Source: an uncultured Acidovorax sp. (GTDB lineage Bacteria > Pseudomonadota > Gammaproteobacteria > Burkholderiales > Burkholderiaceae_C). From it: DNA of 64,000 bases. Positions within the stretch are counted from its first letter, which is position 1, and every line of letters begins with the position of its first letter. Both the position numbers and the translations under genes were made by a program. The stretch spans positions 62,001 through 126,000 of the forward strand of contig CAJYKV010000028.1 in NCBI GenBank assembly GCA_913774955.1, in the 5' to 3' direction. The notes beneath the pieces are model-generated. The model was not told the origin of the DNA, did not search any database, and saw nothing but the letters and a program-made list of their open reading frames with translations. Below are positions 35,285 through 44,274 of the stretch, piece by piece.

Positions 35285-36736
35285 ATGAAACGCGCATTCA
35301 CCCTCCTGGCCCTGCTGGCCTGCGTGCATGCCGGGGCGCAACCCCCCGCTGCCGCCAATGCTCCCGCACCCACGTCCGCCGAGGGCTCGCAGCCCGGCAC
35401 GCCGGCACCCGCCGTCCGCCAGTACACGCTGCGCAACGGCATGCAGCTGTTCGTGCAGCCGGACCGGCGCGCGCCCACGGCGGTGCACATGGTCTGGGTG
35501 CGCGTGGGCGCGATGGACGAGGTGGACGGCACCTCCGGCGTGGCGCACGCACTGGAGCACATGATGTTCAAGGGCACGAAGACCGTGCCGCCGGGGCAGT
35601 TCTCGCGCCGCGTGGCCGCGCTGGGCGGGCAGGAGAACGCGTTCACCAGCCGCGACTACACCGGCTACTACCAGCAGATTCCCGCTGCGCGCCTCGCCGA
35701 GGTGATGCGGCTCGAATCCGACCGCTTCGCCCACAACGCCTGGCCGGATGCCGAGTTCACCAAGGAGATCGAGGTCATCAAGGAAGAGCGGCGCATGCGC
35801 ACGGACGACCAGCCGCGCGCCGCCCTCATGGAGCAGTTGAATGCCGCCGTCTTCACCGCCTCGCCCTACCGCCGCCCGATCGTCGGCTGGATGAGCGATC
35901 TGGATTCCATGACGCCCGAGGACGTGCGCGCCTTCCACCGCCAGTGGTACGTGCCCGCGAACGCCGCCGTCGTGGTGGCCGGCGACGTGGACCCGGAGGC
36001 CGTGCGCAAGCTCGCCGAGGCGACCTATGGCCGCATCCCCGCGCGTGCCGTGCCGGCGCGCAAGCCGCGCACCGAACCGGCGCAGCGCGGCCTGCGCCGC
36101 ATCGACTTCAAGGCGCCTGCCGAGCAGTCCTACGTCGCGCTGGCCTTCCGTGCGCCGGGCCTGCAGCGCCTGGAGAACCTCGCTGACACCGACCGCGACG
36201 CGCTGGCGCTGATGGTGCTCTCCGGCGTGCTGAGCGGCTACGACGGCGCGCGGCTGGAGCGCGCTCTCAGCCAGGGCGCCGACCGCGTCGCGGACGGGGC
36301 CGACAGCGGTGCCTCGGTCATGGGCCGTGGCCCGAGCCTCTTTCTGCTCACCGGCGTGCCCGCGGCCGGCAAGACCGCGCAGCAGGTCGAGGCCGCGCTG
36401 CGCGCCGAGGTGGCGCGGGTGGCGCGCGAGGGCGTGGGCGAGGCGGAACTCGCTCGCGTGAAGACGCAGTGGGCCTCCTCCACCATCTATGCCCGCGATT
36501 CGCTGCAGGCGCAGGCGTCCGATCTGGGCAGCAACTGGGTGCAGGGCCTGCCGCCCGATGCCGACGCGCGCCTGCTCGCGCTGCTGCGCGGCGTGACGCC
36601 GGCCGAAGTGCAGTCGGTGGCGGCGCGCTATTTCGGCGATGACCAGCTCACCGTGGCCACGCTCCTGCCCCAGCCCGTGTCGCCCGGCACCCGCCGGTCC
36701 GCCGCCCCCGCGAGCTCCGACGGCCGCATGCACTGA
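35285..36736 (+). CDS. M16 zinc protease, catalytic subunit
   Basis: This 483-residue protein starts with a signal peptide (1-19) and an Ala/Pro-rich linker. The inverted zinc motif is H88-AL-E91-H92, and a downstream Glu near residue 166 completes the metal site. Residues 300-460 form the second M16 half. It is exported, so it probably works in the periplasm. The next gene encodes a related protein without the zinc motif, so the two probably form a heterodimer. Confidence 0.9.
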   Translation: MKRAFTLLALLACVHAGAQPPAAANAPAPTSAEGSQPGTPAPAVRQYTLRNGMQLFVQPDRRAPTAVHMVWVRVGAMDEVDGTSGVAHALEHMMFKGTKTVPPGQFSRRVAALGGQENAFTSRDYTGYYQQIPAARLAEVMRLESDRFAHNAWPDAEFTKEIEVIKEERRMRTDDQPRAALMEQLNAAVFTASPYRRPIVGWMSDLDSMTPEDVRAFHRQWYVPANAAVVVAGDVDPEAVRKLAEATYGRIPARAVPARKPRTEPAQRGLRRIDFKAPAEQSYVALAFRAPGLQRLENLADTDRDALALMVLSGVLSGYDGARLERALSQGADRVADGADSGASVMGRGPSLFLLTGVPAAGKTAQQVEAALRAEVARVAREGVGEAELARVKTQWASSTIYARDSLQAQASDLGSNWVQGLPPDADARLLALLRGVTPAEVQSVAARYFGDDQLTVATLLPQPVSPGTRRSAAPASSDGRMH

Positions 36737-36764
36737 GGCGCCGCCCGCCCGGAAAGAACACCCC

Positions 36765-38129
36765 ATGACGATGAACCCCGCCTTCCGAAAAACCGCGTCC
36801 CGCGCGGCGCTCGCCGCCGCCGCATGGCTGCTGGCCGCGCAGTCCGCCTGGGCGCTCCTGCCCATCCAGCACTGGACGGAGTCCAGCGGCGCCCGCGTCT
36901 GGCTGGTCGAAAGCCCCGGTATCCCGATGGTCGACGTGCAGGTAGATTTCGATGCCGGTGCCCGGCGCGATCCCGCGCCGCAGGCCGGCCTTGCGAGCGC
37001 CGTCGCCGCGATGTCTTCCAAGGGCGTGCGCGCGGATGGCGCCGGTCCGGCGATGGACGAGAACGCGCTGGGCGAGGCCTGGGCCGACCTGGGCGCCAGC
37101 CTGCAGGCGTCGGCCGAGCGCGATGGTTTCAGCTATGCGCTGCGCTCGCTCACCGACCCGGCCCTGTTGGAACGCGCCGCTGGCCTGGCCGCGCGGCAGA
37201 TCGCCGAGCCCGCATTCCCGGAACCGGTCTGGCAGCGCGAGCGCGCACGCTGGAGCGCAGCCCTGAAGGAAGCGGAGACCCGCCCCGGCACGGTCGCCTC
37301 CCGGGCGTTCGGCCAGGCCGTCTACGGTGCGCATCCGTACGGCCAGCGCGCCACGCCGGAGACGCTCGCACGCATCGAGGTGGCCGATCTGCAGCAGTTC
37401 CACGACCGCTACGTGCAGGCCTGCCGGGCGCGCGTCAGCATCGTCGGCGCGATCGACCGTGCGCGGGCCCAGGCCCTGGCGCAGACGCTGCTCGCGCGCA
37501 TGCCCGCGAAGGATCCGGCCGCCTGCGCGCCGCTGCCGGCCGTGGCCGCCGTGCAGCCGCTGGCCCAGGCACAGGACGTGCGGATTCCCTTCGCCTCGGC
37601 GCAGGCCCACGTACTGATCGGACAGCCCAGCTTTCCCCGCAAGGACCCGGATTTCCTCGCCATGCTCGTGGGCAACCACATCCTGGGCGGCGGCGGCTTC
37701 ACGTCGCGGCTGACCGAGGAGGTGCGCGAGAAGCGCGGCCTGAGCTACAGTGTTTCCAGCCAGTTCTCTCCGGGGCTGGATGCCGGCCCGTTCGTGATCG
37801 CCCTGCAGACCCGTCCGGACCAGGCGCAGCAGGCGGTGCAGGTCTCGCGCGACGTGCTGGCACGCTTCGTGGCCGAAGGCCCGACCGCAGCCGAGCTGCG
37901 CGCCGCCAAGGACAACCTCATCGGCGGCTTCGCGCTGCGCATCGACAGCAACCGCAAGCTGCTGGGCAACGTGGTGAACATTGCGTGGAACGACCTGCCG
38001 CTCGATTACCTGGAGCACTGGACCGACCGCGTGGAAGCACTCACGGCCGCCGACATCCGTGCCGCGATGGCGCGCAAGCTGCAGCCCGACCGCATGGTGA
38101 CCGTGGTGGTGGGCGGAGGTGCGCCATGA
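36765..38129 (+). CDS. M16-family protease, non-catalytic partner subunit
   Basis: A 454-residue protein with a signal peptide (1-30). The region that would hold HxxEH reads GLASAVAAMSSKG, so no zinc site remains. The C-terminal half retains the GFTSRLTEEVREKRGLSYSV stretch, including the Arg/Tyr substrate-binding pair typical of the inactive partner in two-subunit M16 enzymes. It starts 28 bp after the catalytic subunit and overlaps rsmD by four bases. It likely shapes the active-site chamber of the preceding protease. Confidence 0.85.
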   Translation: MTMNPAFRKTASRAALAAAAWLLAAQSAWALLPIQHWTESSGARVWLVESPGIPMVDVQVDFDAGARRDPAPQAGLASAVAAMSSKGVRADGAGPAMDENALGEAWADLGASLQASAERDGFSYALRSLTDPALLERAAGLAARQIAEPAFPEPVWQRERARWSAALKEAETRPGTVASRAFGQAVYGAHPYGQRATPETLARIEVADLQQFHDRYVQACRARVSIVGAIDRARAQALAQTLLARMPAKDPAACAPLPAVAAVQPLAQAQDVRIPFASAQAHVLIGQPSFPRKDPDFLAMLVGNHILGGGGFTSRLTEEVREKRGLSYSVSSQFSPGLDAGPFVIALQTRPDQAQQAVQVSRDVLARFVAEGPTAAELRAAKDNLIGGFALRIDSNRKLLGNVVNIAWNDLPLDYLEHWTDRVEALTAADIRAAMARKLQPDRMVTVVVGGGAP

Positions 38130-38785
38130 GCCCGGAACCACGCAAGGTGGGTGCGTCCGCCCGGACCGGTTCCGGTTCCGCTGCCGGCAAGGCATCCACG
38201 CCAGGGGCTGGCGCGCGAAATCCAGCCCACCATGGCGCAGGAGAGGTCCGCATCATCGGCGGGCTCTGGAAGCGTACGCGCCTGCCCGTGCCCTCCCGGC
38301 CCGGCCTGCGGCCCACGCCGGACCGCGTGCGCGAAACGCTCTTCAACTGGCTCGGGCAGGACCTGTCCGGCTGGCGCTGCATCGACGCCTTCGCCGGCAC
38401 CGGCGCGCTGGGCCTGGAAGCCGCTTCGCGCGGCGCGGCCGACGTGCTGCTGGTGGAGAACGATGCCGGGCTGGCCGATCAGCTGCGCCAGGTCTGCACG
38501 AAGCTCGGCGCGTCCGCGGTGCGTGTACAGCGCGGCGACGGCACATCGGTGCTGCGCCAGCAGCCCGCCGGTTCGGCGCACCTGGTGCTGCTCGATCCGC
38601 CGTTCGACGGGCAGCTGTTCGAGCCCGCGCTGGCCGCGGCCGCGCCCGCGCTGGCCGCGGATGGCTTCCTCTACCTGGAGGCACCCCAGGCATGGGACGA
38701 GGCCGCGCTGGCGCCGCATGGGCTGGTCCTGCACCGGCACCTCAAGGCCGGCGCCGTGCACGCGCACCTGCTGCGCCGGGCCTGA
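38126..38785 (+). CDS. rsmD: 16S rRNA (guanine966-N2)-methyltransferase RsmD
   Basis: The protein has 219 residues. After a Gly/Ala/Pro-rich N-terminus of about 40 residues, the core begins with VRIIGGLWKRTRLPVP. RPTPDRVRETLFNWL, DAFAGTGALGLEAASRGA (SAM motif) and LLDPPF (catalytic DPPF) are diagnostic. It methylates G966 of 16S rRNA. The ATG overlaps the upstream stop (ATGA), and coaD follows 86 bp later, a common Gram-negative arrangement. Confidence 0.93.
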   Translation: MSPEPRKVGASARTGSGSAAGKASTPGAGARNPAHHGAGEVRIIGGLWKRTRLPVPSRPGLRPTPDRVRETLFNWLGQDLSGWRCIDAFAGTGALGLEAASRGAADVLLVENDAGLADQLRQVCTKLGASAVRVQRGDGTSVLRQQPAGSAHLVLLDPPFDGQLFEPALAAAAPALAADGFLYLEAPQAWDEAALAPHGLVLHRHLKAGAVHAHLLRRA

Positions 38786-38871
38786 AGGCGCCCTCGCACC
38801 GGCCGACCCGCCGGCTGCAATAATCCCTGGCACCCATTTCCGTCCGCCTTCGTCCAGGAGACCCGTCCCCC

Positions 38872-39375
38872 ATGGCCCAGAACGTCCTCGCCATCTATCC
38901 CGGCACCTTCGATCCCATCACGCTGGGGCACGAGGACGTGGTGCGCCGCGCCACGCAACTGTTCGGGCGTGTGATCGTGGCGGTGGCCGCCGGCCACCAC
39001 AAGAAGACGCTGTTCAGCCTGGAAGAGCGCATCGAGATGGTCTGCGAGGCCGTGCGGCCCTACCCGCAGGTGCAGGTGGAGAGCTTCTCCGGCCTGCTGC
39101 GCGACTTCGTGGTCGCACGCGGCGGCAAGGCCATGGTGCGCGGGCTGCGCGCGGTCACCGATTTCGACTATGAGTTCCAACTCGCCGGCATGAACCGCAG
39201 CCTGATGCCGGAGGTCGAAACCGTCTTCCTCACGCCGAGCGACAAGTTCCAGTTCATCAGCAGCACCTTCGTGCGCGAAATCGCGGTGCTGGGCGGCGAG
39301 GTGGACAAGTTCGTGTCTCCCTCGGTCTGCGAGCGCCTCTCCGCCAAGGTGCGGGCGATGCAGCCCGTCGCCTGA
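38872..39375 (+). CDS. coaD: phosphopantetheine adenylyltransferase
   Basis: This 167-residue enzyme shows the nucleotidyltransferase motifs GTFDPITLGHEDVVRRA and FISSTFVREIA, with RGLRAVTDFDYEFQLA in between, all typical of CoaD. It transfers AMP to 4'-phosphopantetheine in coenzyme A synthesis. AGGAG lies just before the start ATG at 38872. Confidence 0.97.
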   Translation: MAQNVLAIYPGTFDPITLGHEDVVRRATQLFGRVIVAVAAGHHKKTLFSLEERIEMVCEAVRPYPQVQVESFSGLLRDFVVARGGKAMVRGLRAVTDFDYEFQLAGMNRSLMPEVETVFLTPSDKFQFISSTFVREIAVLGGEVDKFVSPSVCERLSAKVRAMQPVA

Positions 39376-39426
39376 CGATCCGACGGGGCCCGGGAGCGCC
39401 GTCCCCGGCGCCGTGGGGTGGCGAAG

Positions 39427-40503
39427 TCAGTCCGGGTGGACCAGGTCGTGCACGAAGCGCAGCTTCGCGAGCGCGCCGATGGACAGCGCGAACGGGTAGG
39501 CGTCCTGTTGCCCGAGGCTGCGGTTGAGGCTGTTGAGCAGCAGGGTGAGCGGCACCCATTCCTGCACCATGGCGTCGAAATCGGGCCGGGGCGTGGCGAA
39601 CGGATTGGCCACGCGGTAGCTCTGCCGGCCTGCGGCATGCGGGATCTCCAGCCCGGTGCGGTAGCTGGATGCCGTCTCCAGCAGATCGACCATGTGCAGA
39701 TAGTGCGCCCAGGTTTCGGCCCAGTCTTCCCAGGGGTGCGCCGTGGCGTAGGCGCTCACGTGGCTTTCGCGCCATGCGCCCAGGTGGGGGCTGCTGGAGT
39801 AGTAGGCCTGCAAGGCGGCGCCGTAGTCCTGTCGCTCGTCGCCGAAGATGGTCCGGAACTCGTCCAGGCGGCCCGAGTTCAGCAGCAGATGGTCCCAGTA
39901 GAAATGCCCGGACTCGTGCCGCAGGTGGCCCAGCAGGGTGCGGTAGGGCTCGTGCAGCGCGAGCCGCCGGCGCGCGCGCTCGTCGTCGTCGGCTTCCGCG
40001 ACGTTGAGCGTGATGGTGCCGCCCGCATGCCCGGTCATCACCGGGTTGCCGGGCTGATCGGCCAGGAATTCGAACACCGGGCTCGTGCCGTCGGGCGCGG
40101 GCTGCAGTCCCAGGCGGGCGAGTGTGTAGTAGAGCTGCCGCTTGGCATGCTCGATCTGTTTCCAGCGCCTCAGGTTGGCGGGTTCTGACAGGTCCGGCAG
40201 GACGCGCGTCTGCCGGCACGACGGGCATAGCTGCTGGGGATCGTCCGCCGCGACGGCGAAGTTGCAGGTGCCGTGGGCGATCCGGTTGTGGCAGAGGCGG
40301 TAGAGCGCCGAGGCGCTCCCACGGCGGCGCGAAGCCACGCGCTGCCAGAGGTCTCCGTCGGCCTGAAGTCCGGGCACGGCGGGTACGAGCGCCGCCATGG
40401 TGAGCTCGTCGTGCAGGAACGCGAGCTTCGTGCCGCAGTGCAGGCACTGGACGCTGTCGAAGAACACGAGATGACCGCACTGGTCGCAATTGAACACTTG
40501 CAT
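39427..40503 (-). CDS. putative zinc-ribbon metallopeptidase (Peptidase_Mx-like)
   Basis: A 358-residue protein. The N-terminus holds a zinc ribbon (C6-DQ-C9, C20-LH-C23) and a later CPSC pair, and the centre has the HExxH zinc-protease motif (HESGHFYWDHLL), followed by a conserved acidic EDWAETWAHYLHM that may provide the third ligand. This order fits the uncharacterised putative zinc-binding metallopeptidase family common in proteobacteria. There is no signal peptide, so it is cytoplasmic. ATG 40503 begins at the zinc ribbon. Confidence 0.82.
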   Translation of the reverse strand: MQVFNCDQCGHLVFFDSVQCLHCGTKLAFLHDELTMAALVPAVPGLQADGDLWQRVASRRRGSASALYRLCHNRIAHGTCNFAVAADDPQQLCPSCRQTRVLPDLSEPANLRRWKQIEHAKRQLYYTLARLGLQPAPDGTSPVFEFLADQPGNPVMTGHAGGTITLNVAEADDDERARRRLALHEPYRTLLGHLRHESGHFYWDHLLLNSGRLDEFRTIFGDERQDYGAALQAYYSSSPHLGAWRESHVSAYATAHPWEDWAETWAHYLHMVDLLETASSYRTGLEIPHAAGRQSYRVANPFATPRPDFDAMVQEWVPLTLLLNSLNRSLGQQDAYPFALSIGALAKLRFVHDLVHPD

Positions 40504-40625
40504 GGCGGCGGAGCATAGACCCTGTTCATGTCTTTCCACACGCCGGCCGGGCGATGGCTGCCGGCCTGGCGCTGTCTGCGTGCGGTGCGCACGGACCGCG
40601 CGGGCGCGGAAGAAGACGTGCCAAG

Positions 40626-40652
40626 AAAAAACAGGCTCCGATGGGAGCCTGT
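40626..40652 (-). terminator. Rho-independent terminator after the BON gene
   Basis: A perfect 9-bp stem (ACAGGCTCC at 40631-40639, GGAGCCTGT at 40644-40652), loop GATG, followed on the minus strand by six T (plus A run 40626-40631). It lies 54 bp past the BON gene stop. Confidence 0.9.
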
Positions 40653-40705
40653 GGAGGGTGCGGCCTGCAGGGGCTTCGGGCCCCCGCCGGCTGCTGCGCG
40701 TTCGA

Positions 40706-41020
40706 TCAGGGACGCACGACGATGCTGTTGCGCACTTCGCGCACGTGCTTGGAGTTGCGTGCGATGGCTTCCGCGCGGTCCTTCTCGGCTTGCGACTTGG
40801 CGAAGCCCGACAGCTGCACCGTGCCGTTCAGCGTTTCCACGCTGATGGACGTGGCCGACACGGACTTGTCTTCGGCCATCTTGGCCTTCACGGCGGTCGT
40901 GATGCCGGCGTCGTCCACGTAGGAGCCCACGGACTGCTGGTCACGCGCCACCGAGCATCCGGTGGACACGATGGTGGCGCCGGCGAGGGCTGCGAAAGCG
41001 AGGGCACGAGCGTACTTCAT
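40706..41020 (-). CDS. BON-domain lipoprotein
   Basis: The protein has 104 residues. A lipoprotein signal ends in STGC (Cys22). One BON domain fills the mature part: DAGITTAVKAKMAEDKSVSATSISVETLNGTVQLSGF. BON domains are thought to bind membranes or phospholipids, and OsmY-like members respond to osmotic stress. It is the last of the 41-42 kb stress-type genes and is followed by a terminator. Confidence 0.88.
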   Translation of the reverse strand: MKYARALAFAALAGATIVSTGCSVARDQQSVGSYVDDAGITTAVKAKMAEDKSVSATSISVETLNGTVQLSGFAKSQAEKDRAEAIARNSKHVREVRNSIVVRP

Positions 41021-41130
41021 GGTTGTTTCCTTGGTTTGGTTGAGAACACGGGTGCGGGGACATCCTCCGGTCCGCTGGCCTGTTGCACCCCTCTGGCCGG
41101 CGAACCGTTTACCGGGATCGGCGCCGCCGT

Positions 41131-41697
41131 TCAGCGGTGCAGCCAGTCCTTGAGTTCATCGGCATGCTCTTCCTCGTCGGCGAGGATGCCTTCGAGCATG
41201 CGGCGGGTGGTCGGATCCTTGTCGCCGATCAGCGAGATCATCTGGCGGTAGGCCTCGACGGCGATGCGCTCGGCCACGAGGTTGGCGCGCACCATGGCCT
41301 TCAGGTCGGACGATTCGTCGTACTGGGCGTGGCTGCGGCCCTCCAGCGTGTTCGGACGGAAGTCCGGCTCGCCGCCGAGCTGTACGATGCGCTGGGCGAT
41401 CAGGTCGGCATGGGCGGCTTCCTCATTGGCATGCACCAGGAACTCCGCGGCGATGGCGGGCGACTCCAGGCCGTCGGCCGTGAAGTAGTGGCGCTTGTAG
41501 CGCAGCACGCACACGAGCTCGGTGGCCAGGGCGTCGTTCAGGAGCTTGACGATCGCGTCGCGGTGCGGGCCGTACGCCGGCGTCACGGCGCCTTCGTCGA
41601 GGTCCTGCGTGGCTGCGTATTGCAGCGCCTTTTCGTCGAGGGCGAGCGTCTCGCCTGCGGTTGCAGTTGCCGTTGTCGTGGAGTTCGGGGTGTTCAT
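41131..41697 (-). CDS. ferritin-like (bacterioferritin-type) protein
   Basis: A 188-residue helical protein. The di-iron motifs are in place: E in LATELVCVLRYKRHYF, EEAAH in HANEEAAHADLIAQRI, E in LVAERIAVEAYRQM and EEEH in GILADEEEHADELKDWL. This pattern fits a bacterioferritin/Dps-like oxidase that stores or detoxifies iron. The N-terminal 35 residues are a low-complexity Thr/Ala stretch. Heme ligation cannot be judged. Confidence 0.85.
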   Translation of the reverse strand: MNTPNSTTTATATAGETLALDEKALQYAATQDLDEGAVTPAYGPHRDAIVKLLNDALATELVCVLRYKRHYFTADGLESPAIAAEFLVHANEEAAHADLIAQRIVQLGGEPDFRPNTLEGRSHAQYDESSDLKAMVRANLVAERIAVEAYRQMISLIGDKDPTTRRMLEGILADEEEHADELKDWLHR

Positions 41698-41822
41698 GAG
41701 GGCGCCCGTGGTGTTGTTCGTTGTGGGGATGTCCTGGCGGGGGCGGCGGATGGCGGTGTCACCGCCGGTCGCCGCCGATCCTGCCGTTCAAATCAGGTCG
41801 TACGCCGGATCGAGCCGGTGGT

Positions 41823-42239
41823 TCAATAGTCGCGGCCACGGGGGCGGCGGGCCAGCATGCACAGCGTGGCCACGAACGCGCCGGCGGCGGCTGCGATGGC
41901 GAGCGACTTGCCGGGCTGCTCCGCAACGTAGCGGGCGGTGGCGTCGGCGGCCTGGTTCAGCTGGCGGCGTGCGCGGTCGCTGGTGTCGGCGCAGTAGGCG
42001 ATGCCGCGCGAGGCCAGATCCTGGGCACGGGCGGCCAGATCGTCGATCAGCGGATCGACGTCGTCCTTCAGCTCGCGGACCTTGCGCTCGGCCTTGTCCA
42101 GGGTCTTGTTGGCGGCGTTGCGCGTGGTGTTCACGGCATCCTTGGCGGTATCGAGAACGTCGTCTGCCACGTCGTGCGCGGTGTCGGTGGCCTTGTTTGC
42201 GGTGTCGGCGGCCTTGTCGGCGAATTTTTGCGATTCCAT
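41823..42239 (-). CDS. DUF883/ElaB-YqjD-like membrane protein
   Basis: A 138-residue protein made of heptad-like Ala/Asp/Lys repeats (DKAADTANKATDTAHDVADDV...), predicted as a long helix, with a C-terminal membrane segment (SLAIAAAAGAFVATLCML) and RRPRGR tail. This is the ElaB/YqjD pattern; E. coli members anchor to the inner membrane and bind ribosomes in stationary phase. A stress role is inferred. Confidence 0.8.
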   Translation of the reverse strand: MESQKFADKAADTANKATDTAHDVADDVLDTAKDAVNTTRNAANKTLDKAERKVRELKDDVDPLIDDLAARAQDLASRGIAYCADTSDRARRQLNQAADATARYVAEQPGKSLAIAAAAGAFVATLCMLARRPRGRDY

Positions 42240-42283
42240 TTTTTAGTCCTTCCTGGTGGGATTGGCGAGCGGTGCTGCGGAGA

Positions 42284-42448
42284 TCAGCCGCGCTTGAGCA
42301 GGCTCAGCACGAAGGTGACGACGGCCATGATCACGAACACGAAGAACAGGATCTTGGCGATGCCCACTGCGCCAGCTGCGATTCCGCCGAAACCGAAAAG
42401 CGCGGCGATCAGGGCGATCACCAGAAAAACGACTGCGTAGTGCAACAT
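42284..42448 (-). CDS. DUF1328 small membrane protein
   Basis: A 54-residue protein with two hydrophobic helices around a Gly-rich turn ([14 protein letters not shown]), the DUF1328/YtjA pattern. GAGGAGAAGG is an exceptionally strong ribosome site before ATG 42448. It is the first gene of the stress-type group at 40.7-42.4 kb. Confidence 0.88.
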   Translation of the reverse strand: MLHYAVVFLVIALIAALFGFGGIAAGAVGIAKILFFVFVIMAVVTFVLSLLKRG

Positions 42449-42789
42449 ATCCTTCTCCTCTTGGACCGGCGGGCCGGTGGGTGGTTGGTCGGTGGCGCTG
42501 TCGCGTTGGCGCCTGGGATCCACTGTAGGTTTGCCCGCATGCGGCAGGTGCCGGTCCCTGGCGCGCAGCTATGTAGGACGCAACCGATCGGCGGGCGCCC
42601 CCTGTGCTGCCCGGCCAGGCGCGGCGGCAACGGATGCGGACCATGGGAGGGGAAGAAGGGCGAGAAGGAGCGCGGAACGATGCCGCGAGGATGGTGCGGC
42701 AGCGGCCATCTGCCGGGCCAGGTCAGCCCAGGTCCAGCCAGGTCTGGCCTGGCCTGGCCGGAATGCTGGCGGTGGTGCGGGGAGGAGGC
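42449..42789. other. 341-bp spacer with 10-bp period repeat
   Basis: It holds the promoter of the DUF1328 gene and the 3' end of the CHASE3 kinase gene. The only structure is CCAGGTC repeated every 10 bp at 42718, 42728 and 42738, followed by CCTGGCCTGG, which can pair with it. No coding sequence was found. Confidence 0.5.
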
Positions 42790-44130
42790 TCAGTGCGCGA
42801 CGGGCAGCACCGCGGACACGAGCGTGCCCTCTTTCGGCTCCGAGGTGACGGTCAGCCGGCCGCCGGCGGCTTCCACGCGGTGCCGCATCCCCATGAGCCC
42901 GTGGGCCGAGCTGTGCACCTTGGCGGTGTCGAAGCCTTCGCCGTCGTCGCGGATCTGCACCGTGACGTGCGTGGGGTAGTTGTGGACGGCCACCAGCACC
43001 TTGGAGGCATTGGCGTACTTGCCGATGTTGGTGAGCGACTCCTGCACCATGCGGTACACCGTGAGCTGCACCTGCTCGGGCAGGTCCACCGCTTCGAGGT
43101 TGAGGTCCACCTCCACGTTGCTGCGCTGCTCGAACTCGCGCGCCAGGATCTCCAGCGATGCGGTAAGGCCCAGGTTGAACAGCGACGAGGGCCGCAGGTC
43201 CTCGATGATGCGCCGCTTGAGGGCGATGCCGCTGTTGAGGGTTTCGGTCAGGTGCTTGAGGCGTTCGGCGATCTCGGGGGCCTGCGCGTCCACCTTCGAC
43301 TTCAGCCGCGCCACGTCCAGCTTGGCCGCCGTGAGCAGCGCGCCGAGTTCGTCGTGCAGCTCCCGCGCCAGGTGGCCGCGCTCGTCCTCGCGCACCTGCT
43401 GCAGATGGTTCGCCAGTTCGGTGAGCGAAGCCGTGCGCTCGCGCACCAGGCCTTCGAGCCGGTCGCGCTCGCGCTGCAGCGACGCCTGCTCGCGCTCCTG
43501 CGCCGTCTGCAGCGCGCTCGCCTGGCGCAGGTACATGTAGAAGGCCAGCAGGCCGATGACCACCACCGTGGCGATGCCGATGCGCGAGAGCGTGAGCGAG
43601 TGCAGGATCTCGTCGGTGTGGTGCGTGGACTGGTCGATGCTGCGCTGCGTGAGCCGGCCGGAGAGGGTGCGGATCGCATCCATGTTCTCCTTGCCCACGT
43701 CGGTGGAGAGCACGAATTTCCAGGCGTCGTCGTTGTTCTGCCGGCGCAGCCGCAGGCTCAGGTCCAGCTCGGACATCTTGCGCGCGATCTGCCGCGAGAG
43801 CTGGGTGAAGTCCTCCTGGTCTTCGGGGGAGGTGCGGTAGATGCCGCGCAGCTCTTCGAGGTTGGCGTTGATCGTGGCCGCGGCCTTCTGGTAGGGCTGC
43901 AGGTAGCGCTCGTCGCCCGTCAGCAGGTAGCCCCGCAGGCCGGTTTCCGCATCGAGCATGTTCTCCATCATGCGGCTGAGGGCCGAGCGCGTGGCATAGG
44001 TGCTCGACAGTGACTGCACGGCTTCATTGGAGCGTGCGTAGCCCGCCTCGTTGATGCCAACCAGCGCAGCGGCTGCCAACAGTGCCAACGGCAGGCTGAC
44101 GGCCATCTTGCGAAAATTGGACCAGCGCAT
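42790..44130 (-). CDS. CHASE3-domain NarL-type sensor histidine kinase
   Basis: The protein has 446 residues. A first helix (10-28) and a second near 205-225 enclose a CHASE3 sensor with its hallmark DAETGLRGYLLTGDERYLQPY. A coiled coil leads to HisKA_3 with the phospho-acceptor His in HLARELHDELGALL (about 255), then HATPase with DDGEGFD. This architecture signals to NarL/LuxR-type regulators, and such a gene, starting at 44275, is divergent from it. ATG 44130 directly precedes the first helix. Confidence 0.92.
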   Translation of the reverse strand: MRWSNFRKMAVSLPLALLAAAALVGINEAGYARSNEAVQSLSSTYATRSALSRMMENMLDAETGLRGYLLTGDERYLQPYQKAAATINANLEELRGIYRTSPEDQEDFTQLSRQIARKMSELDLSLRLRRQNNDDAWKFVLSTDVGKENMDAIRTLSGRLTQRSIDQSTHHTDEILHSLTLSRIGIATVVVIGLLAFYMYLRQASALQTAQEREQASLQRERDRLEGLVRERTASLTELANHLQQVREDERGHLARELHDELGALLTAAKLDVARLKSKVDAQAPEIAERLKHLTETLNSGIALKRRIIEDLRPSSLFNLGLTASLEILAREFEQRSNVEVDLNLEAVDLPEQVQLTVYRMVQESLTNIGKYANASKVLVAVHNYPTHVTVQIRDDGEGFDTAKVHSSAHGLMGMRHRVEAAGGRLTVTSEPKEGTLVSAVLPVAH

Positions 44131-44274
44131 ATGTATGTTTCTCCGAAAGACAAGCGGGCGAATTCTGGATAATGTCACCGGCCCGCAGCAATCGCCGCAG
44201 GCACGCTCCCGCAACGGTGGAATGGCCACCTGACCAACGATGGGCAGCCTTGCTGCCTCTTGAAAGAACTATCA

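Noticed and set aside
42718..42760. 10-bp repeats as a CRISPR or iteron origin
   Set aside because: Only three degenerate copies without spacers or an initiator gene; listed only as a minor repeat.
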